59,670 nucleotides of DNA. Source: an uncultured Bacilli bacterium. GTDB lineage: Bacteria; Bacillota_I; Bacilli_A; RF39; UBA660. The notes under the pieces are model-generated. The model ran no database searches, had not been told where the DNA came from, and worked only from the letters and a program-made list of their open reading frames with translations. This document shows positions 1-7,632 of the stretch, one piece after another. The translations under genes were made by a program, and so were the position numbers. Within the stretch, counting starts at the first letter, position 1; every line of letters starts with the position of its first letter. The stretch is taken from positions 1 to 59,670 of the forward strand of contig CANQXB010000002.1 in the NCBI GenBank assembly GCA_947627805.1, in the 5' to 3' direction.

Positions 1-1
1 T

Positions 2-871
2 TCTGCTAAAACTACAATTTCTGGTGGTAAATTAGAAGCATCTGTTGAAGGAGCTATTAAATCACAAGGAGATGCTCAAAGCGATTACAATATAACTGGT
101 GGTGAATTTGATAAAAAAGTAGATAAAAAATTACTTCCAGAAACGGCACTTGAAGTTAAATCTGGAAATAGTTATTATGTAGGTGCTTCTGCTGAAAAAG
201 TTGTAGAAGATGCTACAAGTGGAACAACAATTGATGTATTACAAGGAACTTTAACAGCTGAAGATGTTAAAGAAGGAGTAACTGTTAAAAATAGTGGTAA
301 TGGTAAAGTAACTGTTAATGGAACAGAACTTCAAAATAATCAAGAAATAACAATTCCTACTTCTTCAAGTAGTAGTTCAAGTGGTTCAAGTAGTAGTAAG
401 AAAGATTATACTATTGTCGAAAATGTTGTATATGCTGATAATGGTGAAAACATTGAAATAGATGGTAAGATTGTCGAAAATACCGATGAAACATATAAAG
501 CAATGCTTAAAATGGCTGAAGATAAAGGTTATAAAACATTATATAATATGTATGATTTCTGGGTAAAAGATAATAAAAGTTTAAATAAACCAGTAACAAT
601 TACCTTTAACTTAGGAGAAAGTTATAATGGTAAGATGGCTTATATAATTCATAAACTACATGATGAAACATATCAAGAATTAGAAGCTGAAGTAGTAGAT
701 GGTAAAGTAAGTATAACTGTTAAAGAATTATCACCATTTACCTTATCATTAAAAGATAATGCTGTTGTAGATAACCCCCAAACATCATCAATGAATATAA
801 TTGCTAGTGGAATACTTACAACAATGTCATTAGTAGGAATCATTGTCTTAGTTAAAAAAAGAAATGCTTAA
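2..871 (+). CDS. NPQTS-type sortase-anchored surface protein, 5' partial
   Basis: The reading frame is open from base 2, so the N-terminus lies before the window. The visible part is a repetitive Gly/Ser/Thr/Val-rich stretch of beta-solenoid character, then a Ser-rich linker (about nt 360-400), then a globular module shared with the next gene. The C-terminus is a cell-wall sorting signal: NPQTSS, a hydrophobic helix and a KKRNA tail. NPQTN-like motifs are substrates of class B sortases, and one is encoded downstream at 2627. The protein is inferred to be linked to peptidoglycan by that sortase. Its binding function is unknown. A terminator follows at 897. Confidence 0.85.
   Translation, partial: SAKTTISGGKLEASVEGAIKSQGDAQSDYNITGGEFDKKVDKKLLPETALEVKSGNSYYVGASAEKVVEDATSGTTIDVLQGTLTAEDVKEGVTVKNSGNGKVTVNGTELQNNQEITIPTSSSSSSSGSSSSKKDYTIVENVVYADNGENIEIDGKIVENTDETYKAMLKMAEDKGYKTLYNMYDFWVKDNKSLNKPVTITFNLGESYNGKMAYIIHKLHDETYQELEAEVVDGKVSITVKELSPFTLSLKDNAVVDNPQTSSMNIIASGILTTMSLVGIIVLVKKRNA
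401..871 (+). repeat. 3' module duplicated in the next gene (partner 2130-2603)
   Basis: The last roughly 155 codons of this gene and of the following surface gene align nearly end to end, with shared blocks such as YADNGE, MLKMAEDKGYK and YNMYDFWVKD. The DNA is also clearly similar. This is a tandem duplication of the wall-proximal module and sorting signal. Confidence 0.8.
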
Positions 872-896
872 TAAACATAAAATAAGATAATGAATT

Positions 897-929
897 AAAG
901 ACCTAAGCAAAAAAATGTTGGGTCTTTTT
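897..929 (+). terminator. Rho-independent terminator
   Basis: A 10-bp stem (AAAGACCTAA with TTGGGTCTTT, one G-U pair) has an 11-nt loop and ends in a T run, directly after the stop codon at 871. Confidence 0.85.
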
Positions 930-971
930 GATTGTAAAAATTTCGACAAATTTCAAAAAATGAAATGTTAA

Positions 972-985
972 TTTATTGCAATAAA
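972..985. promoter_or_regulatory. 14-bp perfect palindrome upstream of surface gene
   Basis: TTTATTGCAATAAA is a perfect palindrome about 50 bp before the start at 1035 and just upstream of a TATAAT at 1005-1010. It is a plausible operator, but an AT-rich palindrome can also occur by chance. Confidence 0.35.
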
Positions 986-1004
986 TTGTAAAGTTTATTA
1001 TGAT

Positions 1005-1010
1005 TATAAT
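1005..1010 (+). promoter_or_regulatory. Putative -10 box (TATAAT)
   Basis: A perfect TATAAT lies 24 bp before the GTG start at 1035. No -35 box is well placed: TTGCAA at 976 would leave a 23-bp spacer. The promoter may therefore need an activator, and the palindrome at 972-985 overlaps that position. Confidence 0.5.
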
Positions 1011-1034
1011 AAGTAAAGAAGGAGTGAAACAAAC

Positions 1035-2603
1035 GTGAAGAAAAAACTAATATTTACAATGATGGCATTAACAATGTTTATGGGTAGTGCCAAAGCAATT
1101 ACAGTTGAAGGTTTAAAAAACTATGAAGGTAGAGAAGAAGCAAGTCATATTAAAGTAGAATGTACAGGAGAAGATACTAAAAATTGTGCCTTAACTTTAA
1201 TAGATGATGCTGTTCAAGATATTGTCATTTCTAAGGATGAAAAAGTTACTATTGATTTAGCTGGTCATAAGTTAACTAATTATTGTGAAGGTTGTTCAGT
1301 TATCGCATTTGGCGAAAATGTTACAGGAGCCAGCCTAACTATTAAAGATAGTAAAGGAACGGGAGTTATTACCGCTAAAGAAGGTACTAATGAAAATATT
1401 CCTTTAGTAAACGTTGCTAAAGGTAACACTTTACTAGTGGAAGGTGGTATATTTGAAGTAACTAAAAAAGGTAGTACAGGAATTTATAATGCTGGTACTT
1501 TAACAATCAATAATATAACTGTTAAAACCAAAGTTGATGGAGCTTGGGGAGTTACGAATATAAATAATGCCACAATTAAAAATGGTAATTTTGTTCAAGG
1601 AGCTGATTTTTCAGTAATTATGAACTCTGGTAAAATGGACATTGCTGATGGTTCATTTACGGTTGAGGGTACTGGTAATCATTACTCCTTATTAACAAAT
1701 ACAAAAAATGATGCTGGCACTTTAGCTAAAGCTGACTTAACTATTACAGGTGGTGAATTTGTAAGTGCGGAAGGGGCTAAAATATTAAGTATTGGTAAAG
1801 AAGATGCTAGTACCGTTGTTGCTAGTGTAAAAGGTGGCTTATTTACGGAAAAAGTAGATTCTGCTAAAGATGCTATTAGTAATTATGTAACTGCTAGTAA
1901 TTTAGTCAAATTAAATGATACTTTCTATGTTGGTGAAGATACTAAAGAAGTTGTTAAAGATGCCAAAGCTGGCGATACAATAGATGTATTAAAAGGTAGT
2001 TATATTGAAGAAGAAATGCCTGAGGGTGTTATTGTTAAAAATAGTGGTGATGGTGAAGTAACTGTTAATGGTGTTACTGTTTTAAAAGATAAAGCTTGGG
2101 TTACTGAAGAATTAAAGGAAGAAAATCAAAAAGATTATAATATTGTGGAAAATGTTGTATATGCTGACAATGGTGAAGATATAGATATTGATGGTAAAAT
2201 AGTTAAAGAAGAAGATGAAACATATAAAGCAATGCTTAAGATGGCTGAAGATAAAGGTTATAAAATTCTTTACAATATGTATGATTTCTGGGTAAAAGAT
2301 GAAAAAACTTTAACTAAACCATTAACAATTACTTTTAACTTAGGAGAAAGTTATAATGGTAAAGAAGCATATATTATTCATAGATTACATGATGGAACAT
2401 ATCAAGAAGAAGAAACAGAAGTAAAAGATGGAAAGATAAGTATCACGGTTCAAGAATTATCTCCATTTACAGTTAGTTTAAGAGAAAAAGAAGTAGTTGA
2501 TAATGTTCAAACATCTTCTATGAATATAATTAGAACAGGTATCTTAACAGGTATTTCGCTAATTGGTATAATAGTTTTAGTTAGAAAGAGAAAAGATGCT
2601 TAA
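1035..2603 (+). CDS. Sortase-anchored surface protein (NVQTS signal)
   Basis: This 522-aa protein starts at GTG with GGAG 10 bp upstream. It has a signal peptide (KKKLIFTMMALTMFMGSAKA, cleavage near residue 21-22) and a long region of short Gly/Asn-rich beta-strand repeats typical of right-handed beta-helix surface proteins. The C-terminal module is shared with the upstream gene. The sorting signal reads NVQTSS, then a hydrophobic helix and VRKRKDA. Proline at position 2 of the usual NPQT motif is replaced by Val, which may weaken recognition. It sits directly before a class B sortase gene. No enzymatic motif was seen, so adhesion is an inference. Confidence 0.85.
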   Translation: MKKKLIFTMMALTMFMGSAKAITVEGLKNYEGREEASHIKVECTGEDTKNCALTLIDDAVQDIVISKDEKVTIDLAGHKLTNYCEGCSVIAFGENVTGASLTIKDSKGTGVITAKEGTNENIPLVNVAKGNTLLVEGGIFEVTKKGSTGIYNAGTLTINNITVKTKVDGAWGVTNINNATIKNGNFVQGADFSVIMNSGKMDIADGSFTVEGTGNHYSLLTNTKNDAGTLAKADLTITGGEFVSAEGAKILSIGKEDASTVVASVKGGLFTEKVDSAKDAISNYVTASNLVKLNDTFYVGEDTKEVVKDAKAGDTIDVLKGSYIEEEMPEGVIVKNSGDGEVTVNGVTVLKDKAWVTEELKEENQKDYNIVENVVYADNGEDIDIDGKIVKEEDETYKAMLKMAEDKGYKILYNMYDFWVKDEKTLTKPLTITFNLGESYNGKEAYIIHRLHDGTYQEEETEVKDGKISITVQELSPFTVSLREKEVVDNVQTSSMNIIRTGILTGISLIGIIVLVRKRKDA

Positions 2604-2613
2604 TAGCATCTTT
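2592..2613 (+). terminator. Terminator overlapping the stop codon, before the sortase gene
   Basis: A perfect 9-bp stem AAAGATGCT / AGCATCTTT has the stop codon TAA in its 4-nt loop, followed by a T-rich tract. It would reduce transcription into the sortase gene 14 bp further on. Confidence 0.75.
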
Positions 2614-2626
2614 CTTTATTTAGAAA

Positions 2627-3397
2627 ATGAAAAAGAAAAATAATAAAAATAAAACATTATATATAATTATTTTAGTTAGTTTAATAGTTATCTTTTTAGC
2701 TGATTTTCCCAAAGTATATACTTATGTAAAAGATATGAATGCTAATAATAAGTTAAAAGTCTTTTTATTAAATGATGTTATTGATGTTAAATTAGATGTT
2801 AATAATAAAGAACAAATGCTAGTGGATTTTGAAAAACTAATTAATATGAATAAAGATACGGTAGGATGGATTAAATTTAATGATGGTAAAATAAATTACC
2901 CTATTGTTCAGTCAACAGATAATGATTATTATTTAGATAAATCCTTTGATGGTAAGAAAAATCAAAATGGTAGTATCTTTATGGATTATCGTAATAAGGC
3001 CTTTAATGATAGAAATACCGTTTTATTTGGGCATTCCATGCTTGATGGTAGTATGTTTGGCTCTTTAAGAGATGTCTTTAAAGATAACTTCTTCAAGAAA
3101 GAGGAAAATAATTATATTAAAATATATACCAAAGAAGAAGGCGAAATAACCTATCAAATCTTTAGCTATTATATAACAGATGCAGAAGATTATTATATTA
3201 CAACTTCTTTTGAAGATCGAGATTTTGAAATATTTATCAATAATATTAAAAGAAGAAGTGAAAAAGATTTTAATGTTGATGTTGGCTTAGATGATAAAAT
3301 ATTAACTTTATCTACTTGTTATGGAACTGGAGGTACTTCGAAAAGAAAAGTGGTGCATGCTAAAAGAATAACTCCAAGTAACGAAATAAATTATTAA
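2627..3397 (+). CDS. srtB: Class B sortase
   Basis: This 256-aa membrane-anchored transpeptidase joins NPxT-type surface proteins to peptidoglycan. An N-terminal hydrophobic segment (residues 10-26) is followed by the sortase barrel. The catalytic triad is visible: His136 in FGHSM, followed by the class B signature DGSMFGSL; Cys231 in TLSTC; and the probable Arg240 in TSKRKVV. The likely substrates are the NPQTS/NVQTS proteins just upstream and the NPKTN protein on the minus strand at 6230-7582. No good ribosome binding site precedes the ATG and a terminator intervenes, so expression may be low. Confidence 0.93.
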   Translation: MKKKNNKNKTLYIIILVSLIVIFLADFPKVYTYVKDMNANNKLKVFLLNDVIDVKLDVNNKEQMLVDFEKLINMNKDTVGWIKFNDGKINYPIVQSTDNDYYLDKSFDGKKNQNGSIFMDYRNKAFNDRNTVLFGHSMLDGSMFGSLRDVFKDNFFKKEENNYIKIYTKEEGEITYQIFSYYITDAEDYYITTSFEDRDFEIFINNIKRRSEKDFNVDVGLDDKILTLSTCYGTGGTSKRKVVHAKRITPSNEINY

Positions 3398-3402
3398 AAA
3401 GG

Positions 3403-3423
3403 TGAGAGAAATCTCATTTTTTT
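3403..3423 (+). terminator. Terminator after sortase gene
   Basis: A short TGAGA-GAAA-TCTCA hairpin is followed by seven T residues, a few bases after the sortase stop. Confidence 0.65.
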
Positions 3424-3460
3424 AATTTTTTTAAAAAAATTTTCCTGAAAAAAAAGGAAA

Positions 3461-3489
3461 TTGAGGGGTGAGTGCACTATATATATAAG
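3461..3489 (+). promoter_or_regulatory. Putative promoter of the Rpn-family gene
   Basis: TTGAGG at 3461 and TATAAG at 3484 are separated by 17 bp. A strong Shine-Dalgarno follows at 3493, with a two-codon ORF (ATG CCT TAA) at 3505-3513. The real gene start has its own AAAGGAGG further down. Confidence 0.5.
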
Positions 3490-3587
3490 TGAAAGGAGGA
3501 AAAAATGCCTTAAAAAAATTTAATTAAAAAAGAATAAAAAGTAGGATTAGTGTAAGTACTAAATTATAAAACGAAAGGAGGAATTAG

Positions 3588-4463
3588 ATGATTGAAGAAA
3601 GAAATAAGTTTTATAATTTAAAGTACGATAGAGTATTTAAGACTATTGTCCAAAATAATCCTCGAGTATTGGAAGTAATCTTAAGTGACATATTAGATTG
3701 TGAAGTAGAGATAGTAACTTTTGTACCAACAGAGTTACCTATAAAGAATAAAAGGAGTAAGGTAAATACATTAGATATTTTATTAAAGACAAAAGATAAC
3801 AAAATTCTTAATGTGGAGTTAAATACTAATTTTGATAAGTCAACTAAAGAGAGGAACTTAGTTTATTATACTTCCTTATATTCGCAAAAGAAATTAAGAG
3901 GAAGTAATTTAGAAGAGATAGATGAAGAATTAGAAGTAATACATATCGATATAAATTTTAATGAGAGTAAAAAAGAAGAAGCAAAAAGAATATATTATGT
4001 TCAAGATAAAAGTGGAAAAAAATATAGTGAAAATTTTAAAATAATCACAGTAAATATTGCGAAATATAAAGAGGAATGGTATGATAAAAATATCAAAGGG
4101 AATAATAAACATATATATTTAGTGATGTTAGATGCAAATGAAGAAGAGTTAGGGAAATTAGGAAAGATAGATAAAATAATAGAAGGGATAAATAAAGAAG
4201 TGGAAAAATTAAATGATGACTTTGTGTTCAAAAGAGAGATAAGCAGGGAAGAGGAAAATGAGATAAGAACCAAGATGCGCATAAAAGAAGCCATGCAAAA
4301 AGGAATTACTCAAGGAATCTCTCAAGGTATTTCTCAAGGAATCACTCAAGGAAAAATAGAAGCTGCCAAAAATTTTCTCACTTTAGGTATAGATGAAGAG
4401 ACAATAATGAAGGCTACTGGATTATCTAATGAAGATATGGAAAAGATAAAGGAAGAAAATTAA
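3588..4463 (+). CDS. Rpn/PD-(D/E)XK nuclease-family protein (PDDEXK_2)
   Basis: This 291-aa protein belongs to the family often labelled transposase (Rpn, recombination-promoting nuclease). The N-terminus carries the family pattern of a short opening (KYDRVFKTIV) and a nuclease core, NTLDILLKTKDNKILNVELN. The acidic residues of LDIL and VELN would be the metal ligands; the position after E-L is Asn instead of the usual Gln/Lys. The C-terminus has GITQ/GISQ tandem repeats, typical of Rpn proteins, and then a helical tail. The start is preceded by AAAGGAGG. It is probably a nuclease acting on DNA; its role here is unknown. Confidence 0.85.
   Translation: MIEERNKFYNLKYDRVFKTIVQNNPRVLEVILSDILDCEVEIVTFVPTELPIKNKRSKVNTLDILLKTKDNKILNVELNTNFDKSTKERNLVYYTSLYSQKKLRGSNLEEIDEELEVIHIDINFNESKKEEAKRIYYVQDKSGKKYSENFKIITVNIAKYKEEWYDKNIKGNNKHIYLVMLDANEEELGKLGKIDKIIEGINKEVEKLNDDFVFKREISREEENEIRTKMRIKEAMQKGITQGISQGISQGITQGKIEAAKNFLTLGIDEETIMKATGLSNEDMEKIKEEN
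4302..4349 (+). repeat. Four 12-bp tandem repeats in the Rpn gene
   Basis: Four consecutive imperfect copies of GGAATCnCTCAA encode GITQ-GISQ-GISQ-GITQ. Because the unit is 12 bp, copy-number changes would keep the reading frame. Confidence 0.85.
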
Positions 4464-4486
4464 AATAATAGGTAATTAACTTTTTG

Positions 4487-4511
4487 AAAAGTATCAAGCG
4501 ATACTTTTTTC
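4487..4511 (+). terminator. Terminator after Rpn gene
   Basis: A perfect 9-bp stem AAAAGTATC / GATACTTTT has loop AAGC and ends in T6. Confidence 0.85.
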
Positions 4512-4688
4512 TTTTGGAATTATTTAAAGAAACTTTAATATAATATATATGAAATTATACTTTTTTTGTAAAAAAATATATTTTGTCAGAAATTAGTAAA
4601 AATATATCTTGACAAAGGCAATACGGGGGGGAGAAAAACTCTTATACCCAAAATATGATATATATTGAAAATGTCTTATAATATGGGG

Positions 4689-4802
4689 CTTCGGAGGGTG
4701 TGCAAAGAAAAATTAAAATAAGAATTATTGCTTTTTAAGATAGTTAAAATATTATAAAATGTATATTTATTTAAAGAACTTCAAAAAATGGAGTTCTTTT
4801 TT
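4689..4802 (+). ncRNA. Candidate small RNA of unknown class
   Basis: It would run from just downstream of TATAAT (4677-4682) to the T run of the terminator at 4773-4802. It starts in a G-rich patch and is otherwise AT-rich. No well-placed -35 is seen, so this is a weak proposal. Confidence 0.2.
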
Positions 4803-4803
4803 G
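4773..4803 (+). terminator. Terminator upstream of methyltransferase
   Basis: Stem AAAGAACT / AGTTCTTT has an 11-nt loop, followed by T residues. It ends 32 bp before the methyltransferase start, in a stretch with no other gene. Confidence 0.75.
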
Positions 4804-4834
4804 TTGTCATTAAAAAATAAAGGGGGTTGATAAA

Positions 4835-5704
4835 ATGACAAAACAAATAGTTAAAGTTGGTTCCTTTTTTAGTGGAATAGGTGCTCCAGAAAAAGCGCTA
4901 AGTTTATTAAAGAAAGAAAAAGTAATAAAAGATTATGAAGTAATGTTTTTTTCCGAAATAGACGAGAAAGCTGTGAATAGTTATTGTTTATTACATAATA
5001 TTGATAAAAAACTAAATTTAGGAGATATTACAAAAATAAAAGGAATTGATTTACCATATTGTGATTTATGGATAGGTGGATTCCCATGTCAAGATATTTC
5101 TACTGCAGGTGTTATGAGAGGTTTTGAAGCAGAAAGTAATACTCGATCAAGTTTAGGTTGGGAAATGATTAGATTGTTAAAAGAAGTTAAACAAAAACCA
5201 AATTATGTTGTTTTTGAAAACGTTACAAATATAGCTAGTAAAAAATTCAAACCAACATTAGATTTATTTAAAAAAGACTTAATTAATTTAGGATACACTT
5301 TATATGATAGTATTTTAGATGCTACTGACTTTGGAATACCTCAAATGAGAAAGAGGTATTTTTTAGTTGCAATTTTAGATTCAAATAAAACATTTAATTT
5401 TCCTCTACCAATTAAAAACAATGTTATTTTTAAAGATTATTCAGAAGATAATGTGGATGAGAAATATTATTTATCAAGTAATGAATATGATGAATTTGAA
5501 AATAAGAGGATATTCTATAAGAAAACAAATAAAAATACAAAGTATATAATTGATATGGATAAATATAAAACTGGTGGATTATGTGGAAATGTTCCAAATT
5601 GCAAATTTTATCAATCAGCAAGAATTTATTCAGAAAATGGAGTTGTGCCAACAATAACAGCTAGTAATACAGCAGATAATTGGAAACTTGTAGTAAGGGG
5701 GTAA
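4835..5704 (+). CDS. DNA (cytosine-5) methyltransferase, large part of a split enzyme
   Basis: This 289-aa protein transfers a methyl group from S-adenosylmethionine to C5 of cytosine in DNA. Visible motifs are I (FFSGIGAPEKAL), IV (GGFPCQDIS, nucleophile Cys85), VI (FENV, Glu128), VIII (QMRKRYF) and IX-like (ENGVVPTITAS). Motif X is missing because the protein ends at NWKLVVRG; it is supplied by the next gene. The start ATG follows AAAGGGGGTTG. No restriction endonuclease is next to it, so it looks like an orphan methyltransferase. Its recognition sequence cannot be read from the sequence. Confidence 0.9.
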   Translation: MTKQIVKVGSFFSGIGAPEKALSLLKKEKVIKDYEVMFFSEIDEKAVNSYCLLHNIDKKLNLGDITKIKGIDLPYCDLWIGGFPCQDISTAGVMRGFEAESNTRSSLGWEMIRLLKEVKQKPNYVVFENVTNIASKKFKPTLDLFKKDLINLGYTLYDSILDATDFGIPQMRKRYFLVAILDSNKTFNFPLPIKNNVIFKDYSEDNVDEKYYLSSNEYDEFENKRIFYKKTNKNTKYIIDMDKYKTGGLCGNVPNCKFYQSARIYSENGVVPTITASNTADNWKLVVRG

Positions 5705-5711
5705 ATAATTT

Positions 5712-5882
5712 ATGAGAGTAAGAAAAATCACACCAAGAGAAGCTTGGAAAATAATGGGATTCACAGATGAAGATTATAATAAAGTTTCTAAAATTAATTG
5801 TGAAACAGCTTTATATCATCAAGCAGGGAATTCTATTGTTGTTAATGTAATTTATAATGTTTTAAAAGAATTGTTAAAATAA
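5712..5882 (+). CDS. C-terminal part of the split C5 methyltransferase (motif X)
   Basis: This 56-aa product matches the C-terminus of C5 methyltransferases: RKITPREAWKIMGF, then QAGNSIVVNV (motif X, part of the AdoMet site). It lies in the +1 frame relative to the large part and has its own ATG. Its ribosome binding site is AAGGGGG, formed by the end of the upstream gene. A TAA lies in this frame just before the ATG, so one single-base correction would not fuse the two parts. I infer two polypeptides that assemble into one enzyme, as known for other split C5 methyltransferases. Confidence 0.85.
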   Translation: MRVRKITPREAWKIMGFTDEDYNKVSKINCETALYHQAGNSIVVNVIYNVLKELLK

Positions 5883-5953
5883 TAAAAAATAATTTAAAAC
5901 TTTTATTAAATATATTATAATTAACTTATATAGTAAAAGATTGGAGATTTATT

Positions 5954-6181
5954 ATGAAAATAGTGATTAAAGATAAAAATAATAAAGAAGTAAATTTATA
6001 TGGTCCTTTAGAAAGCATTAGACTATTAGAGTGCAAAGTTTTTGTGGATGATTCACTAATGTATGAGGGTAATATAGATGATTTGCCAAAAGATATGAAG
6101 AATTATAAATATCACAAATCATGTCAAGATGGAAAAGTAACAGAATTTTTTATAAGTAGCGAATACAATAATTTAAATTAA
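5954..6181 (+). CDS. Small protein of unknown function
   Basis: This 75-aa protein opens with a charged beta-rich segment (MKIVIKDKNNKEVNLYGPLE). GGAG is placed 8 bp before the ATG. It has no signal peptide or membrane segment and no recognised domain. It follows the split methyltransferase by 71 bp and ends at a bidirectional terminator. Confidence 0.6.
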   Translation: MKIVIKDKNNKEVNLYGPLESIRLLECKVFVDDSLMYEGNIDDLPKDMKNYKYHKSCQDGKVTEFFISSEYNNLN

Positions 6182-6187
6182 AATAAA

Positions 6188-6213
6188 AAACTTCTCGCTT
6201 TTGAGAAGTTTAA
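6188..6213. terminator. Bidirectional terminator between convergent genes
   Basis: A perfect 9-bp stem AAACTTCTC / GAGAAGTTT has loop GCTTTT and A/T runs on both sides. It serves the plus-strand gene ending at 6181 and the minus-strand gene ending at 6230. Confidence 0.85.
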
Positions 6214-6229
6214 ATTATTATTTTAATCT

Positions 6230-7582
6230 TTATTTATTTGTAATCATTCTTTTTATTGATAAATATATACCAACCGCACTTATCATAACTGTACTTATCA
6301 TAAAGTATATACTATCATTAGTTTTAGGATTATTAATATTAGAAGAATTTATTTTTCTATCTACATATCCAACAGCATAAACAGAAAACTTATCACTACT
6401 AAATGTTATTGTTTTACCATCTTCACTTACTTTAGAATCTAATCTTTCAATATTACCATCATGTTCTCTTAATACATAATATTCTCTATAATAACCATTT
6501 TCTACGGCTGGAGCAGGAGGAATAGTTAAGGCTAATTCAATTTTATCTTTTAAATTAGTAATTGGATAATCTTGATTGTTTGATTGTAGATTAATTTTAA
6601 TATCGACATAATCTAAAATCATACCACCTTGAATTACAGCTTTAAAAGAATTTTGGGAACGTTCACTTACGGGAGCTTTTTCTCCTTTAATTACTACATT
6701 AGCCCCATTTGCTAATTTATCTTTTAAATTTTCATCACTAGCGATTGTATCTTTAATTACATCTTCGTATTTACTACTAGGAATTGATAAACTTTGACTA
6801 ACAATTTCTTGTTTAAACTCAACAACTTCTTTAGAAGTATTGTTACTACTAGAACTATTAGATGAGCTTGTACTAGTACTTGGCGTTGGTAATGGTGTAT
6901 TGTGTACCTCTTTACTAGTAAAGATATAACCACCAAATAAGCTTGTATCAGCTACTTCCAAACTATTATTAGAAACGGTTAGGGAAGTAGTTTTTACTGT
7001 ATAATAATCTTTCCCAAGAACTCCGTATGTCCCATTTTCTAGAATTCCTGTAGCATCAATTTTATATGTTGCATTTAAAATATTTTCATTAGCGGCTTTT
7101 AAAGAAGCAAGACCATTATATCCTTGTTCCTCTAATTTAGCGCTATCTTGACTAGATAATTCTTCTAACCATACTGTAACATTATAACTCTTACCATCAT
7201 TAATAATATCTTTTGGTGTTATAGTAGCAGTATATAATTCTTTGTTATTATTATCTTTGGCTTTAATTACTAAAGTTAAACCTTCACTTTCTGCTTTTTT
7301 TAATAAACTATTAGTTACCCACACTGCATCTTTTGAATCATGTTCATAAATAAGTTCAATAATAGCCGTATTATTTTTATAACAATCTGCCGAAAATATA
7401 CGACCTTCATATAAAAAAGTATCATTTTCCGTTACTTTTATTTCATATACTCCATCTTCACCTAAAATAGTTTTACAAGCATTTTCGGGTTTAGTTACTG
7501 AACCTTCTGCGAACACATTAGGGCAATAAACCATTATTGTTGAAATTAAGATTGCTAAAGTAAATTTTACCATTTTTTTCAT
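6230..7582 (-). CDS. Surface protein with NPKTN class B sorting signal
   Basis: A protein of 450 residues with a signal peptide (MKKMVKFTLAILISTIMVYC..., cleavage after NVFA). Beta-rich extracellular domains follow, then a Ser/Thr linker near the middle (STSTSSSNSSSSNNTS) and a second extracellular module. The end is NPKTNDS, a hydrophobic helix and KRMITNK. NPKTN is a textbook class B sortase motif, so this is a third likely client of the sortase at 2627. The start is placed at the fourth in-frame codon (7582), 9 bp after AGGAG; the first ATG at 7591 directly abuts the AGGAG and is unlikely. Confidence 0.87.
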   Translation of the reverse strand: MKKMVKFTLAILISTIMVYCPNVFAEGSVTKPENACKTILGEDGVYEIKVTENDTFLYEGRIFSADCYKNNTAIIELIYEHDSKDAVWVTNSLLKKAESEGLTLVIKAKDNNNKELYTATITPKDIINDGKSYNVTVWLEELSSQDSAKLEEQGYNGLASLKAANENILNATYKIDATGILENGTYGVLGKDYYTVKTTSLTVSNNSLEVADTSLFGGYIFTSKEVHNTPLPTPSTSTSSSNSSSSNNTSKEVVEFKQEIVSQSLSIPSSKYEDVIKDTIASDENLKDKLANGANVVIKGEKAPVSERSQNSFKAVIQGGMILDYVDIKINLQSNNQDYPITNLKDKIELALTIPPAPAVENGYYREYYVLREHDGNIERLDSKVSEDGKTITFSSDKFSVYAVGYVDRKINSSNINNPKTNDSIYFMISTVMISAVGIYLSIKRMITNK

Positions 7583-7602
7583 TTCATTCATCTCCTATTA
7601 AT

Positions 7603-7632
7603 ATATTACTACTTCTAAATTATGAGTGTCAA
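7603..7632 (-). promoter_or_regulatory. Promoter of the NPKTN surface protein
   Basis: On the minus strand TTGACA (7632-7627) and TAATAT (7608-7603) are spaced by 18 bp, just ahead of the AGGAG and the start at 7582. Confidence 0.65.

Larger units (their letters stand above)
4512..4834. other. Intergenic region with G7 tract and possible short transcript
   Basis: No protein gene is visible here. The region holds a TTGACA at 4609, a run of seven G at 4625-4631 (striking in such AT-rich DNA), a TATAAT at 4677 followed by a short GC-rich stretch with GGGGCTTCGG, and a terminator at 4773. The last three could delimit a small RNA of about 115 nt. No known RNA family was recognised. Confidence 0.4.

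Noticed and set aside
100..112. GGEF in a surface protein as a diguanylate cyclase motif
   Set aside because: The sequence TGGEF is part of a beta-repeat (TITGGEF), recurs in the neighbouring gene and has no cyclase context.
3611..4294. Long minus-strand ORFs opposite the Rpn gene
   Set aside because: They are shadows of an AT-rich coding gene, with no ribosome sites, Phe/Ser/Ile-rich composition and no signal of selection.
5690..5720. Single frameshift at the G5 run splitting the methyltransferase
   Set aside because: Removing one G leads straight to TAA in the other frame before the ATG, and the second part has its own ribosome site and start. A natural split fits better.
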